Both the position numbers and the translations under genes were made by a program. Under the pieces are notes generated by a model that saw nothing but the letters and a program-made list of their open reading frames with translations, ran no database searches and had not been told where the DNA came from. Of a stretch of 48,303 nucleotides of DNA, positions 10,101-17,870 are shown piece after piece. The stretch is taken from the NCBI GenBank assembly GCA_017940245.1, contig JAGAYZ010000038.1, positions 1-48,303 of the forward strand, given 5' to 3'. The DNA comes from Muribaculaceae bacterium. Its GTDB lineage: Bacteria > Bacteroidota > Bacteroidia > Bacteroidales > Muribaculaceae. Each line of letters starts with the position of its first letter. Position 1 is the first letter of the stretch.

Positions 10101-11925
10101 AGTTGTCGAACGCATGGGCACTGATGTAGGTAATTGTGGCGGGCATGAAGAAATACTCCATGCAATGCGCAGTACCATTAACAGAAGGATTGGTTCCAAT
10201 CGCGCCATCCTTGAAGGCGTTCTCACCAATTCCAATCAAGGTATAGACCATGCCGGAATTAGGACTGGTAACGGTTTCCGTAATTTCGTTGGCATTGTCG
10301 AGCTTCACATTGTAGGGCACGCCCGACGGGTCGGGGGTGATTTCTACCTCGGTTTTACTCACGGGCTTGTACCATAATTTTCCTACCTGGAACGCGGCCT
10401 CCAGGGGCCTAGGCTCGATGGTGAACTTCATGTTGGCCTTGTCGAAGGTGAGTACGTAGGTGTTGTCTGCCGTGATTTTGAAGTTTTCGCCCGGCGAGGT
10501 GACGCTCAGTTCCGTATTGAGATATTCGTCAGTAACAACGAAAGCTCCATTGCTCACGGCACCGTACCAAGTGTTGGCGTAGTCAACGAATTTGAATTCG
10601 TCGCCAGCAACCATCTCGCGGGTAATGGTGAACTTGCCATCGCTGACGATGAGTTCCTCACGGTCGACCCAGTTGTTGGTCATTGTGCCGGTGAGGTAAA
10701 CTCCTGCGGCCCATCCGGTGATGGTGAGCTTCATGTCGGCACTCACGTTGAATGTGAGTGTGCCTGTGCCGTCGATGATGAAGTCCTGGCCGCTGGTGCT
10801 CAAGGCGATGTCGGTGCACCAACCGCTGTGCACGCGGTAGTTGGCATCGGTGGTTTCACCGCCATACCAAACAGAAGCGTCTTCGTTTACGAATTTGAAC
10901 TTGGCGCCATTGGCCACGTTAGCAACAGTAATGCTGTAGTTGCCGTCGTTGTCGCAGTTCATTTCCAGCTTTCCGTTGGCCCAGTCGGTCATGTCGCCGG
11001 CCAGATACAGCTTGGGATAGGTCTTGGTGAAGAATTTGCCCCAGTTGGGATCGGCCTGAAATGCTGCAATGTTGGCATCGGCTGCAAAATTCACCTTGTC
11101 GCGCAGACGTTCATATACTGCATCGTCGAAAACTACGCCCTGAACAGGCTCGGTGAGATTCACGTTAAGAGTTGTGATGCCGCTGGTCTCCAGGAATGCA
11201 TCGGGGGCAATGGTTGTGGCTGTGGCAGGAATGGTGAGCGTCTTGAGTGCTACCATGCGTGCGCAGGCCTCCTTGCCGATGCTTTGCACTGAACCCAGAT
11301 TGAGCGTGGTAATCTTCTGGTTGCCACTCATGGCATAGTCGTCGATGGCCACCGTTCCCGACGGTATGGTGTAACTAGTCACAAAGTTTGTTCCGCCTTG
11401 TGTAGCGGAACAGTGCACACCTCCAAAGATAGTGAGGTGAGTGCTGTTCTGCGTGAAAATTACTCCGTTCACCGACGTGTAGACACTATTACCACTGATG
11501 TTGAACCAGTTGATTTTGTTATCTTTGAAAGCATCGGGCGCAATGGTTGTGAGCGCACTGCGAAAACCTGTCAAGTTGAGCGAGCAACCCGCAAAACCTT
11601 CCGATTTGATCTCAACCAGGTTATAGCCCAACCACATCATTGGGTAGACTTTGTTGGTGTTGGACGATGAGAATCGGGCATTTTTAAAGGCTCCTACACC
11701 CACCGTGGTCACGGTGTAGGTTTTGCCGTTGTAAGTCACCGTTTCAGGAAAGGTGTAACCAGAAGCAGAACTCAGATTGTATGAGCCACTAGGTGGCGCA
11801 CACACTTCTACGGTCGCGGCATCCTCATCGAGAATGTTGTAATACAAATCCCCGCTTTGGAAGTCGGCTGCTGTGGCGGCGATGGTTGCCGCCAGCAAGC
11901 AAAAGGTTAATAGTATTTTTTTCAT
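7129..11925 (-). CDS. Giant exported LRR protein with SusE/F-like and InlB-type modules and sorting-like tail
   Basis: At 1598 residues this is the largest gene here. After a signal peptide (about 1-20) come LRR_5/BspA block 1 (to about 320), two SusE/F-like modules (about 325-520, with LYLAGDMTDWANG and VYLTGTMTNNWV), LRR block 2 (about 530-805), three tandem InlB-type repeats (about 810-1045), LRR block 3 (about 1055-1330), a fourth InlB-type repeat, the AYVVTG/PAGVGVLLYS domain and a sorting-like tail ending GNKTYKVIKN. Each LRR block ends in the same ADENWGKFF-type motif, which suggests the protein grew by fusing whole LRR units. It starts 37 bases after the stop of the 655-residue dockerin LRR protein, so it may be the last gene of that operon. 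An adhesin or glycan-binding surface role is inferred. Confidence 0.85.
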   Translation of the reverse strand: MKKILLTFCLLAATIAATAADFQSGDLYYNILDEDAATVEVCAPPSGSYNLSSASGYTFPETVTYNGKTYTVTTVGVGAFKNARFSSSNTNKVYPMMWLGYNLVEIKSEGFAGCSLNLTGFRSALTTIAPDAFKDNKINWFNISGNSVYTSVNGVIFTQNSTHLTIFGGVHCSATQGGTNFVTSYTIPSGTVAIDDYAMSGNQKITTLNLGSVQSIGKEACARMVALKTLTIPATATTIAPDAFLETSGITTLNVNLTEPVQGVVFDDAVYERLRDKVNFAADANIAAFQADPNWGKFFTKTYPKLYLAGDMTDWANGKLEMNCDNDGNYSITVANVANGAKFKFVNEDASVWYGGETTDANYRVHSGWCTDIALSTSGQDFIIDGTGTLTFNVSADMKLTITGWAAGVYLTGTMTNNWVDREELIVSDGKFTITREMVAGDEFKFVDYANTWYGAVSNGAFVVTDEYLNTELSVTSPGENFKITADNTYVLTFDKANMKFTIEPRPLEAAFQVGKLWYKPVSKTEVEITPDPSGVPYNVKLDNANEITETVTSPNSGMVYTLIGIGENAFKDGAIGTNPSVNGTAHCMEYFFMPATITYISAHAFDNCTSNYPGIRLNNMTTIDDLAFVNNKINWFNTAMSGPVFKINGDNSVAGSATGGELYKEIDGVKTLVCYPGNRHKSAYKTYSYTPYEDNPNYTLTTSADLSFFNVIGPNTFYNNKNITSVTFGASTTAIETDAFKGATAITRITCNATVPPTGAVFEDAVIAACKDKLVIPAGSEAAYRADENWGKFFSTKYAITVTEAENGTVTADKAEAAEGETVTLTVTPAEDYQLATLAVMNGETEVETTTTETGATFVMPAAAVTVTATFTPIPTYAITVAEAENGTVTADKQTAKAGETVTLTVTPAEDYQLATLTVMNGETEVETTTTETDATFVMPAAAVTVTATFTPITTYAITVAEAENGTVTADKQTAKAGETVTLTVTPAEDYQLATLTVMNGETEVETTTTETGATFVMPAAAVTVTAIFEAIPEPLPGDVFFVDPMYYKVVDENAATCEYAPNPNGPYNVTFASSSALTATVVNPNNGKTYTVIGVGENAFKDGTINSNAATGAISYNHMWWWPNTISYIRAGAFENTSSNFPCIRFNSGFTPGSIDKAAFINNRINQFNPAASGDYYKVTDYNAGNTGDANGRSGLLYCEENGKKTLLVFGGDHHRSSWEKIPDGTQGKANPNYTLTTSVDLSEFNVIGENAFYGNPNIQAITLGTNLEAIETNAFKNVTSITSITCNATVPPTGAVFEDVVYEACKDKLVIPAGSEAAYRADENWGKFFSSLPDSYTITVAEAENGTVIADKVEAEEGETVTVTATPAQGYELTSLTYTAEGAEPQAIENGQFTMPAANVTINATFSLITAELNGVSFANNTYASWYGDQNLAVPENVTAYVVTGIEGDVTIIEEVGYIPAGVGVLLYSTTPADVVNTTAYTGETAEVASMLQGYLEDTAIADGYVLYNDGFVLTLNGTLAAHRCYLPKAQAPAGAPRYLRIIQNDGVVTAIDDVRVTSDGSVKYVNPMGQVSDRPFQGVNIVVDGNKTYKVIKN
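8844..9530 (-). repeat. Three tandem 237-bp InlB-repeat units
   Basis: The word cagtcacggtcactgctgcg begins at 8844, 9081 and 9318, giving an exact 237-bp period. Each unit codes for 79 residues with the core NGETEVETTTTET and FVMPAAAVTVTATF. The units differ by only a few bases, which indicates recent duplication or continuing homogenisation. Confidence 0.85.
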
Positions 11926-11962
11926 AACTAAAAATTTTGGTTATATATTCATTCGATACTGA

Positions 11963-13930
11963 TTAATTAACCTTAAGAATCAGGTTAATGAGGATGTTCA
12001 CGTCGCTCACGTCCACTTTGCCGTCACCGTCGAGGTCGGCGAGTGCCTTGACTGCCTCATCGGTATTTTGACCCAGAATGATGTTGATGGCGATGTTCAC
12101 GTCGCTCACGTCCACCTTACCGTCACCGTCGAGGTCGCCCAGCACTCCAGGCTCTTCCACATCGATTTCTTCAATGTTGAAGAACTGGCCCCAATTCTCA
12201 TCGGCCTGATAGGCCTCCTTGGTGCCTCGCGGCACATAGAGTGTGGCATCGATATAAACGCCACCTGAGAAGACACCTCCGGCAGGAGGCACGCGGTTGA
12301 GCGAGGTCACCTTGCGGATGGCTTCACAATCGTTGAAAGCCATTTCCTTGATGCTGTCGAGGCGTGCACTCAGGGTGATTTCCTCAAGCACAGGATTGGA
12401 GGCAAAAGCATTTGCTGCGATGTAGCGCACGTTGTTGCCCATGGTCACCGTTTTCACGCGTCCGTAACGCACGGCCTGCTCGCCGATGGTGTCGACCGTT
12501 TCGGGCACGACCAGTGCCGAGTCGGGCTTGCCGCACGGCACGGCATAGAGCTTGGTCACATCCTTGTCGTAGAGGCAGCCGTCGATGGCGGTGAACCACT
12601 CGTTGGCGGGATTCACCTTAATTTCCGGCAGTGCATAGGTGCCAACCAGAATACCCCTGCCGATTTCCTCCACATTGGCCGGGATGGTGAGGTCGGCCAG
12701 CGCTGAGCAGTTGAAGAAAGTGGTTCCTTCCATCACGCGCAGGCTTTCGGGCAGGTTGATGCCGGTGAGCGCCTTGCAGCCAAAGAAAGCGGTAGCGCCC
12801 AGACGCTCCACATGGTCAAGCTTGACCGACGAGAGCGACGGACAGCTCTGGAATGCAAACGCTCCCAGTTCTTTTACGTTCTTCAAATCGATGCTGGTAA
12901 TGGGCAAAGAACCGAAAGCACGCTCGCCCACGATTTCCAGCGCGTCGTTGACAGTGATGCTGGTCAGGTTGGGAGCGTAGGAGAACGAGTTATAGCCGAT
13001 GCTCTTGAGCGTGGACGGGAACTTCACACTGGTGATGCCGCTGTAGTTGAAGGCAAAGTCACCGATGGTCTCGATGCCTTCGGGCAGTGTGATGCTGCGC
13101 AGCGCGTCGCTGTCGAAGAAACAATAGGCGGGAATCTCGGTTTGGCCGCCGCCCAGGGTCACGCTGGTGAGATTGAATTCACAGGCACCAAAACTGCCCA
13201 CACCCAGCTGGCAACCATAAGGGATGCTCACCGAGGTTAGTTCCAGACATTCATAGAAGGCATAGTTGCCAATCTTCTTCATGCCATTGTGGAAGGTGAT
13301 GGATTGAAGGTCGGAATGATTCTGGAAAGCGTAGGCACCGATGCTGGTGATGAACGAAGGCACGGTGTAGCTCGTCACCGGCCGCTGGAAAATCCACATC
13401 GTCGTTGTTTTTCCGCCCGGGAAAAACACCAGCTCGGTCTTGTCTTTGCTGACCAGCACGCCCTCAGAGTTGGCATCGTCGCTGGCCGTGAGCACGGTGA
13501 ACAGCGGATTGGCGGCAGAGCATTTGAACTCCTTGAGCTTATTGACGGAGAATGTGCCCAGTCCCAAATTGGTGAGTCCGGCACCGATGGTGACCGAGTT
13601 GCCACTCACCTCGCGGAACGCCCAGTCGGCCAAATAGGTGTAGGAGTCGGGGATGATCAGGTCGCCCGACAGCTTAGCTCCCTGCATGGCGCGCTCGCCC
13701 ACGCCCACCACTGTGTAGGTCTTGCCATTGTAGGTCACCGATGTGGGCAGTGTGCCGCTGATGCCGTTATAATACAAGTTTTGGTCTCCGTTGAATGGCC
13801 GTTGGATTTCGACCTTCGCACCCGCAGCGTCCACCACTTTATAGAAGAAATTTCCAGTCTCAAAAATCTGTGCGCTGCTCAGCAGAGCGGCACTCAGTGC
13901 GAGGCTGAATATAGAAAAACGTAGTTTCAT
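11963..13930 (-). CDS. Exported BspA-type LRR protein with dockerin-like tail (655 aa)
   Basis: A signal peptide (about 1-20, ending LLSSAQ) is followed by a long LRR_5/BspA array (about 60-575) with about 23-residue units such as LRSITLPEGIETIGDFAFN. The block closes with YVPRGTKEAYQADENWGQFF. A short acidic linker (IEEIDVEEPG) leads to two dockerin-type calcium loops, each DLDGDGKVDVSDVN followed by a hydrophobic helix, at about 597-655. Dockerins bind calcium and normally cohesins, but no cohesin is visible here, and in Bacteroidales such tails occur on many exported proteins. It is last of four similar LRR-dockerin genes; the gap to the previous one is 6 bases, so co-transcription is likely. 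A 68-bp part of its tail DNA is identical to that of the 17871-19778 gene. Confidence 0.85.
   Translation of the reverse strand: MKLRFSIFSLALSAALLSSAQIFETGNFFYKVVDAAGAKVEIQRPFNGDQNLYYNGISGTLPTSVTYNGKTYTVVGVGERAMQGAKLSGDLIIPDSYTYLADWAFREVSGNSVTIGAGLTNLGLGTFSVNKLKEFKCSAANPLFTVLTASDDANSEGVLVSKDKTELVFFPGGKTTTMWIFQRPVTSYTVPSFITSIGAYAFQNHSDLQSITFHNGMKKIGNYAFYECLELTSVSIPYGCQLGVGSFGACEFNLTSVTLGGGQTEIPAYCFFDSDALRSITLPEGIETIGDFAFNYSGITSVKFPSTLKSIGYNSFSYAPNLTSITVNDALEIVGERAFGSLPITSIDLKNVKELGAFAFQSCPSLSSVKLDHVERLGATAFFGCKALTGINLPESLRVMEGTTFFNCSALADLTIPANVEEIGRGILVGTYALPEIKVNPANEWFTAIDGCLYDKDVTKLYAVPCGKPDSALVVPETVDTIGEQAVRYGRVKTVTMGNNVRYIAANAFASNPVLEEITLSARLDSIKEMAFNDCEAIRKVTSLNRVPPAGGVFSGGVYIDATLYVPRGTKEAYQADENWGQFFNIEEIDVEEPGVLGDLDGDGKVDVSDVNIAINIILGQNTDEAVKALADLDGDGKVDVSDVNILINLILKVN
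11997..12064 (-). repeat. 68-bp dockerin-coding segment identical to 17902-17969
   Basis: The segment in the tail of the 655-residue protein is base-for-base identical to 17902-17969 in the tail of the 635-residue protein, while the sequence on both sides differs. It covers the last dockerin loop and the end of the preceding helix. This looks like gene conversion or strong homogenisation between tails. Confidence 0.75.
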
Positions 13931-13936
13931 AATGAA

Positions 13937-15883
13937 TTAATTAAGAATGATATTAATGATAGCATTCACGTCGCTCACATCGGTTTTGCCGTCGCCGGTC
14001 ACATCGCTCTTGGCACGTTGCTCGTCGGTTACATCACCGCCCAGGATGATGTTGATGGCGATGTTCACATCGGAAACGTCCACCTTGCCATCACCGTTGA
14101 GGTCGCCCGGCACGCCGGGTTGCTCCACGTCGATTTCCTCGATGGTGGTGAACTTGCCCCAGTTCTCGTCGGCTTGATAAGCCTCCTTCGCCCCACGAGG
14201 CACATAGAGCGTTGCGGCAGCATAAACCGCATTGTCAAACACGCCACCCTTGGGAGGTGTGGTGTTGAGGCTAGTGACCTTAGTGATGGCCGGGCATGAA
14301 CAGAAAACAGTCTCACCAATACTGTCGCAAGCCGCGCCCAGCAGCACTTCCTCTAGTGACGAACTCTCGCTGAAGGCCGATTTGATGAAGACCTTCACTC
14401 CAGGCGCATTGAGTTTGGTGAGATTGCTCCAGTGGCCTGCCTGCTCGGCAACAGTGGTGACCGTTGCCGGTAGGTTGAGTTCGGTAGGTTCCCAGCCTCC
14501 GGGGATGGCCACCAGCGTAGTGAGCGCTTTGTCGTAAAGCACGCCATCGATTGTAGTAAAGTATTCACTGTCTTGCTCCACCGAAATCTGTTTGAGAGCT
14601 GTAGCTCCTGCTGCCGTGCCGCCGCCTATGTATTGCACGCTGGCGGGAATGGTGAGCTCGGTGAGTCCGCGGCACATCATGAAGGTGACGGGATCCATAT
14701 ATACCAGCGTCTCGGGAAAATCAATTTTGGCGATTTTACTGCACTGGTAGAATGGCGCGCGCCCTAGATGGGTGACATGATCAAGTGTGACATTGGTCAA
14801 ATTGGCGCAACCGTTAAAAGCAAGTTTGTCAATGATTTCTACATTCTTGAGGTCGATAGACACCAAAGCATTACATTGGCTAAAACACTGTGGGCCCACA
14901 TAGCGGCAATTGTCATTGAAATTCACCGTGGCAAGCCGTGTGCAGTTGGAGAACGCCCCCGTGTCGAGAATCTTCAAGTTCTCGGGCAGTGTGATGGAGG
15001 TGATATTCTCTAAGTAGCACAACGCGTGATCTCCGATGCGTTCAAGGGAGCTTGGCAGTTGCAGAGAAGTACAATTCTCGGCATCGAAGAAGCAATAATC
15101 GGCGATGTCCTTCACCCCTTCATGCAGGATGATGGTCTTCAGATTGGTTTCGCAAGCGGCAAATGCGGCATAGTTCAGTTTTGCGCTGCCCGGAATTTCC
15201 ACGCGGGTCATTTCGAGACATTCATAGCACGCATATTCACCGATGTCCTCGATGCCGTTGTGGAAGGTGATGCTCTTCAGGTGAGGGGAGCCATGGAAGG
15301 CATGCGGGCCAATGCGCTTGACAATCGACGGCACGGTGTAGTTATAGACATAAGCGTTATTTACCTTCTTGTTGCCTGGGAATGCGATGATGGTCTGCTT
15401 GTCCTTGCTGGAGAGCACACCGCCAAAGGTGGTTTCGCCATCGGGCATGTCGCTCGGGTATATTACCGAATACTTGGGGTTTTCGTCAACGCAAAGCAAG
15501 TTGGAGAGTTTATTGTAGGCAAACGCCCCCACTCCGAGTGAATCCACATTAGCGCCTAGGCGAATAGCGATTCCCTCGGCACTATGGAAAGCCCAAGGGC
15601 CGATGTAGCGATAGCTGTCGGGCGTGGTCAACATGCTCACGATTTCGGCATACTGGAAGGCACGCTCGCCAATACCGACCACCGTATAGGTTTTGCCGCC
15701 ATAGCTCACACTAGCGGGCAAATTGATTACATCTTTGTAACCGCCTTCTTCGCTGGTATCGCTAGGACGGGCTATTTCCACTTCATTGTCACCTACGATG
15801 GTGTAGTTAAAACCACCCGAAGTAAATGCGCTGGCGCATAGTGATGCGACAACTGTGAGTACTAGAAAATAAACCCTTTTCAT
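13937..15883 (-). CDS. Exported BspA-type LRR protein with dockerin-like tail (648 aa)
   Basis: The signal peptide (about 1-19) ends at SAFTSG, and the mature N-terminus (FNYTIVGDNEVEIARPSDTSEEG) is shared with the next gene upstream. LRR_5/BspA units fill about 60-565, many with cysteine in the form AFxxCxxL. The YVPRGAKEAYQADENWGKF motif and the linker TIEEIDVEQPG precede two dockerin-type repeats (DLNGDGKVDVSDVN and DVTGDGKTDVSDVN, about 590-648). The start codon is 11 bases from the stop of the 15895-17847 gene, so the two are surely one transcript. The close match along the whole length says that these are tandem paralogues. An extracellular binding role is inferred from the family only. 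Confidence 0.85.
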   Translation of the reverse strand: MKRVYFLVLTVVASLCASAFTSGGFNYTIVGDNEVEIARPSDTSEEGGYKDVINLPASVSYGGKTYTVVGIGERAFQYAEIVSMLTTPDSYRYIGPWAFHSAEGIAIRLGANVDSLGVGAFAYNKLSNLLCVDENPKYSVIYPSDMPDGETTFGGVLSSKDKQTIIAFPGNKKVNNAYVYNYTVPSIVKRIGPHAFHGSPHLKSITFHNGIEDIGEYACYECLEMTRVEIPGSAKLNYAAFAACETNLKTIILHEGVKDIADYCFFDAENCTSLQLPSSLERIGDHALCYLENITSITLPENLKILDTGAFSNCTRLATVNFNDNCRYVGPQCFSQCNALVSIDLKNVEIIDKLAFNGCANLTNVTLDHVTHLGRAPFYQCSKIAKIDFPETLVYMDPVTFMMCRGLTELTIPASVQYIGGGTAAGATALKQISVEQDSEYFTTIDGVLYDKALTTLVAIPGGWEPTELNLPATVTTVAEQAGHWSNLTKLNAPGVKVFIKSAFSESSSLEEVLLGAACDSIGETVFCSCPAITKVTSLNTTPPKGGVFDNAVYAAATLYVPRGAKEAYQADENWGKFTTIEEIDVEQPGVPGDLNGDGKVDVSDVNIAINIILGGDVTDEQRAKSDVTGDGKTDVSDVNAIINIILN

Positions 15884-15894
15884 ATTCTTAATGT

Positions 15895-17847
15895 TTAATT
15901 GCTTTTCAGAATGATGTTGATGAGTGAGTTCACGTCGCTCACATCCACCTTATTATCTCCGTTAAGGTCGGCAAGGGCTTTGATCGCGTCGTCGGTGTCC
16001 TGGCCCAGGATGATGTTGATGGCGATGTTCACGTCGGAAACGTCCACCTTGCCGTCACCGTTGAGGTCGCCCGGCACACCGGGTTGCTCCACGTCGATTT
16101 CCTCGATGGTGGTGAACTTGCCCCAGTTCTCATGAGCGGCATAAGCCTCCTTGCTGCCGCGCGGCACATAGAGCGTTGCTGCGGTGTAAACGCCATCGAC
16201 AAACACACCACCGATGGGCGGCGCGGGATTCAGGCTAGTGACTTTCACAATGGCCGGGCAAATGCCAAAGGCGTTATCGTTGATGCTGTCGCATGCCGCG
16301 CCAAAGGTCACTTCGGTCAAAGCCGAGCAATCGCCGAAAGCAGTGAGGCCTATCACCTTCACATTGGCGGCATCGAGCTTGGTGATGTTGCTCCAGCGGC
16401 AAGCCTGCTCACCGATTGTCTCCACTGTGGCGGGCACGGTGAATTCGGTGTTGTTGAGGCTGCCAGGAAGCGACACGAGGTGCTTCATGTCCTTGGTGTA
16501 GAGCACGCCATCGACCACCACATAGTTCTGGTTACCCTCGGCCAGCTGGATGGCGGTGAGTGCGGTGGCGCCACAGGCATATCCGTCGCCAACTACCTCG
16601 ACACTAGCCGGTATCATCGCATTGATGAGCGAGCGGCATTTCATGAAGGCGACGGGACCAATCTTCTTGAGTGTCTCGGGGAAGGTGACCGTCTCCAGAG
16701 CGGTGCAGTTGTAGAAAGCCGCACGGTCGGTTTCCACCAGGCCGGCAGCGGTGACTGTCTTCAATGCGGCGCAACTGTTGAAGGCCGTAGAGCCCAGATA
16801 TTGCGTGTTCTTGAGGTCAAAGCTCTCCAGTGCGTTGCAACGCATGAAGCAATTAGACCCAATAAACTCGAGCTTGTCGTTCACGTTGACTTGAGTGAGT
16901 GCGGTGCAGTTGGCAAATGCCATGGGGTCGCAGGCCAGCAGACCTTCGGGCAAGTTAAGGGTAGTGATTGCTTCCAGGTTGCTGAAGGCAGCCTCGCCAA
17001 TCACTTCAAGGCTGGCGGGCAACTGGAGGTCGGTGCACACGGCGGCATCAAAGAAGCAATAACCGGGAATTTCTTTCACGCCCTCGTGGATGATGATTTG
17101 CTGCAATTTGAACTCGTTGGCTGCAAAAGCACCGTAACTCAGTTTGGTGCCGCCGGGAATCTCTACCGACATTAAGTTGCCGCACTCGTAGAAAGCATAT
17201 TCGCCGATGTCTTCCACACCCTCGTGGAAATTCACCTTGCGCAGATAGGGGTTGCGGTTGAAAGCATGGTTGGCAATATGCTTGATGCGTTTGGGCACGT
17301 CATAAGTGTAAACATAAGTGCTGTTGTTTTTCTTGTTGCCAGGAAAGGCAATGATTGTATCCTTTGCTTTATTGGCAAGCACACCGCCCACCCATGTCTC
17401 ACCTTCTTCCATGTCGGCCGGGTAAATGAGCGAGTAGTTGGGGTTGTTCAGGTCACACAGGAAATTGGAGAACTGGTTGCCTGCAAACACGCCCATGCCC
17501 AGTTCGGTGACATTGGGACCCAGTTTCACCGCCACGCCGTAGGCCTGGAAGAAGGCAAAGTCGCGCACATAGCGGTAACTGCTGGGCATGGCAGGCGATC
17601 CAGCTATCTCGGCATACTGAAATGCGCGTTCGCCGATGCCCACCACGGTATAGGTCTTGCCGCCATAGGTGACACTGGACGGGAAACTGATGATGTCGTG
17701 ATAAGCCCCTTCTTCACTGGTGTCGGTGGGACGGGCTATTTCCACTTCGTTATCGCTCACAATGGTGTAGTTGTATCCACCCGATGTGAATGCGCTGGCG
17801 CTAAGCGATGCGAGTGCCGCAATAGATAAAAGAGTGAGATGTTTCAT
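15895..17847 (-). CDS. Exported BspA-type LRR protein with dockerin-like tail (650 aa)
   Basis: It has the same plan as its neighbours: signal peptide (1-19, ending SASAF), a mature start GGYNYTIVSDNEVEIARP, an LRR_5/BspA array (about 60-565), the YVPRGSKEAYAAHENWGKF closing motif, linker, and two dockerin-type loops DLNGDGKVDVSDVN and DLNGDNKVDVSDVN at about 592-650. The second loop has N in place of the usual G before K. It is the nearest paralogue of the 13937-15883 gene, from which it is separated by 11 bases, and lies 23 bases from the 17871-19778 gene upstream. I see no promoter between them. Its ligand is unknown. Confidence 0.85.
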   Translation of the reverse strand: MKHLTLLSIAALASLSASAFTSGGYNYTIVSDNEVEIARPTDTSEEGAYHDIISFPSSVTYGGKTYTVVGIGERAFQYAEIAGSPAMPSSYRYVRDFAFFQAYGVAVKLGPNVTELGMGVFAGNQFSNFLCDLNNPNYSLIYPADMEEGETWVGGVLANKAKDTIIAFPGNKKNNSTYVYTYDVPKRIKHIANHAFNRNPYLRKVNFHEGVEDIGEYAFYECGNLMSVEIPGGTKLSYGAFAANEFKLQQIIIHEGVKEIPGYCFFDAAVCTDLQLPASLEVIGEAAFSNLEAITTLNLPEGLLACDPMAFANCTALTQVNVNDKLEFIGSNCFMRCNALESFDLKNTQYLGSTAFNSCAALKTVTAAGLVETDRAAFYNCTALETVTFPETLKKIGPVAFMKCRSLINAMIPASVEVVGDGYACGATALTAIQLAEGNQNYVVVDGVLYTKDMKHLVSLPGSLNNTEFTVPATVETIGEQACRWSNITKLDAANVKVIGLTAFGDCSALTEVTFGAACDSINDNAFGICPAIVKVTSLNPAPPIGGVFVDGVYTAATLYVPRGSKEAYAAHENWGKFTTIEEIDVEQPGVPGDLNGDGKVDVSDVNIAINIILGQDTDDAIKALADLNGDNKVDVSDVNSLINIILKSN

Positions 17848-17870
17848 ATAGATAGAATGTTGGTTGTTAA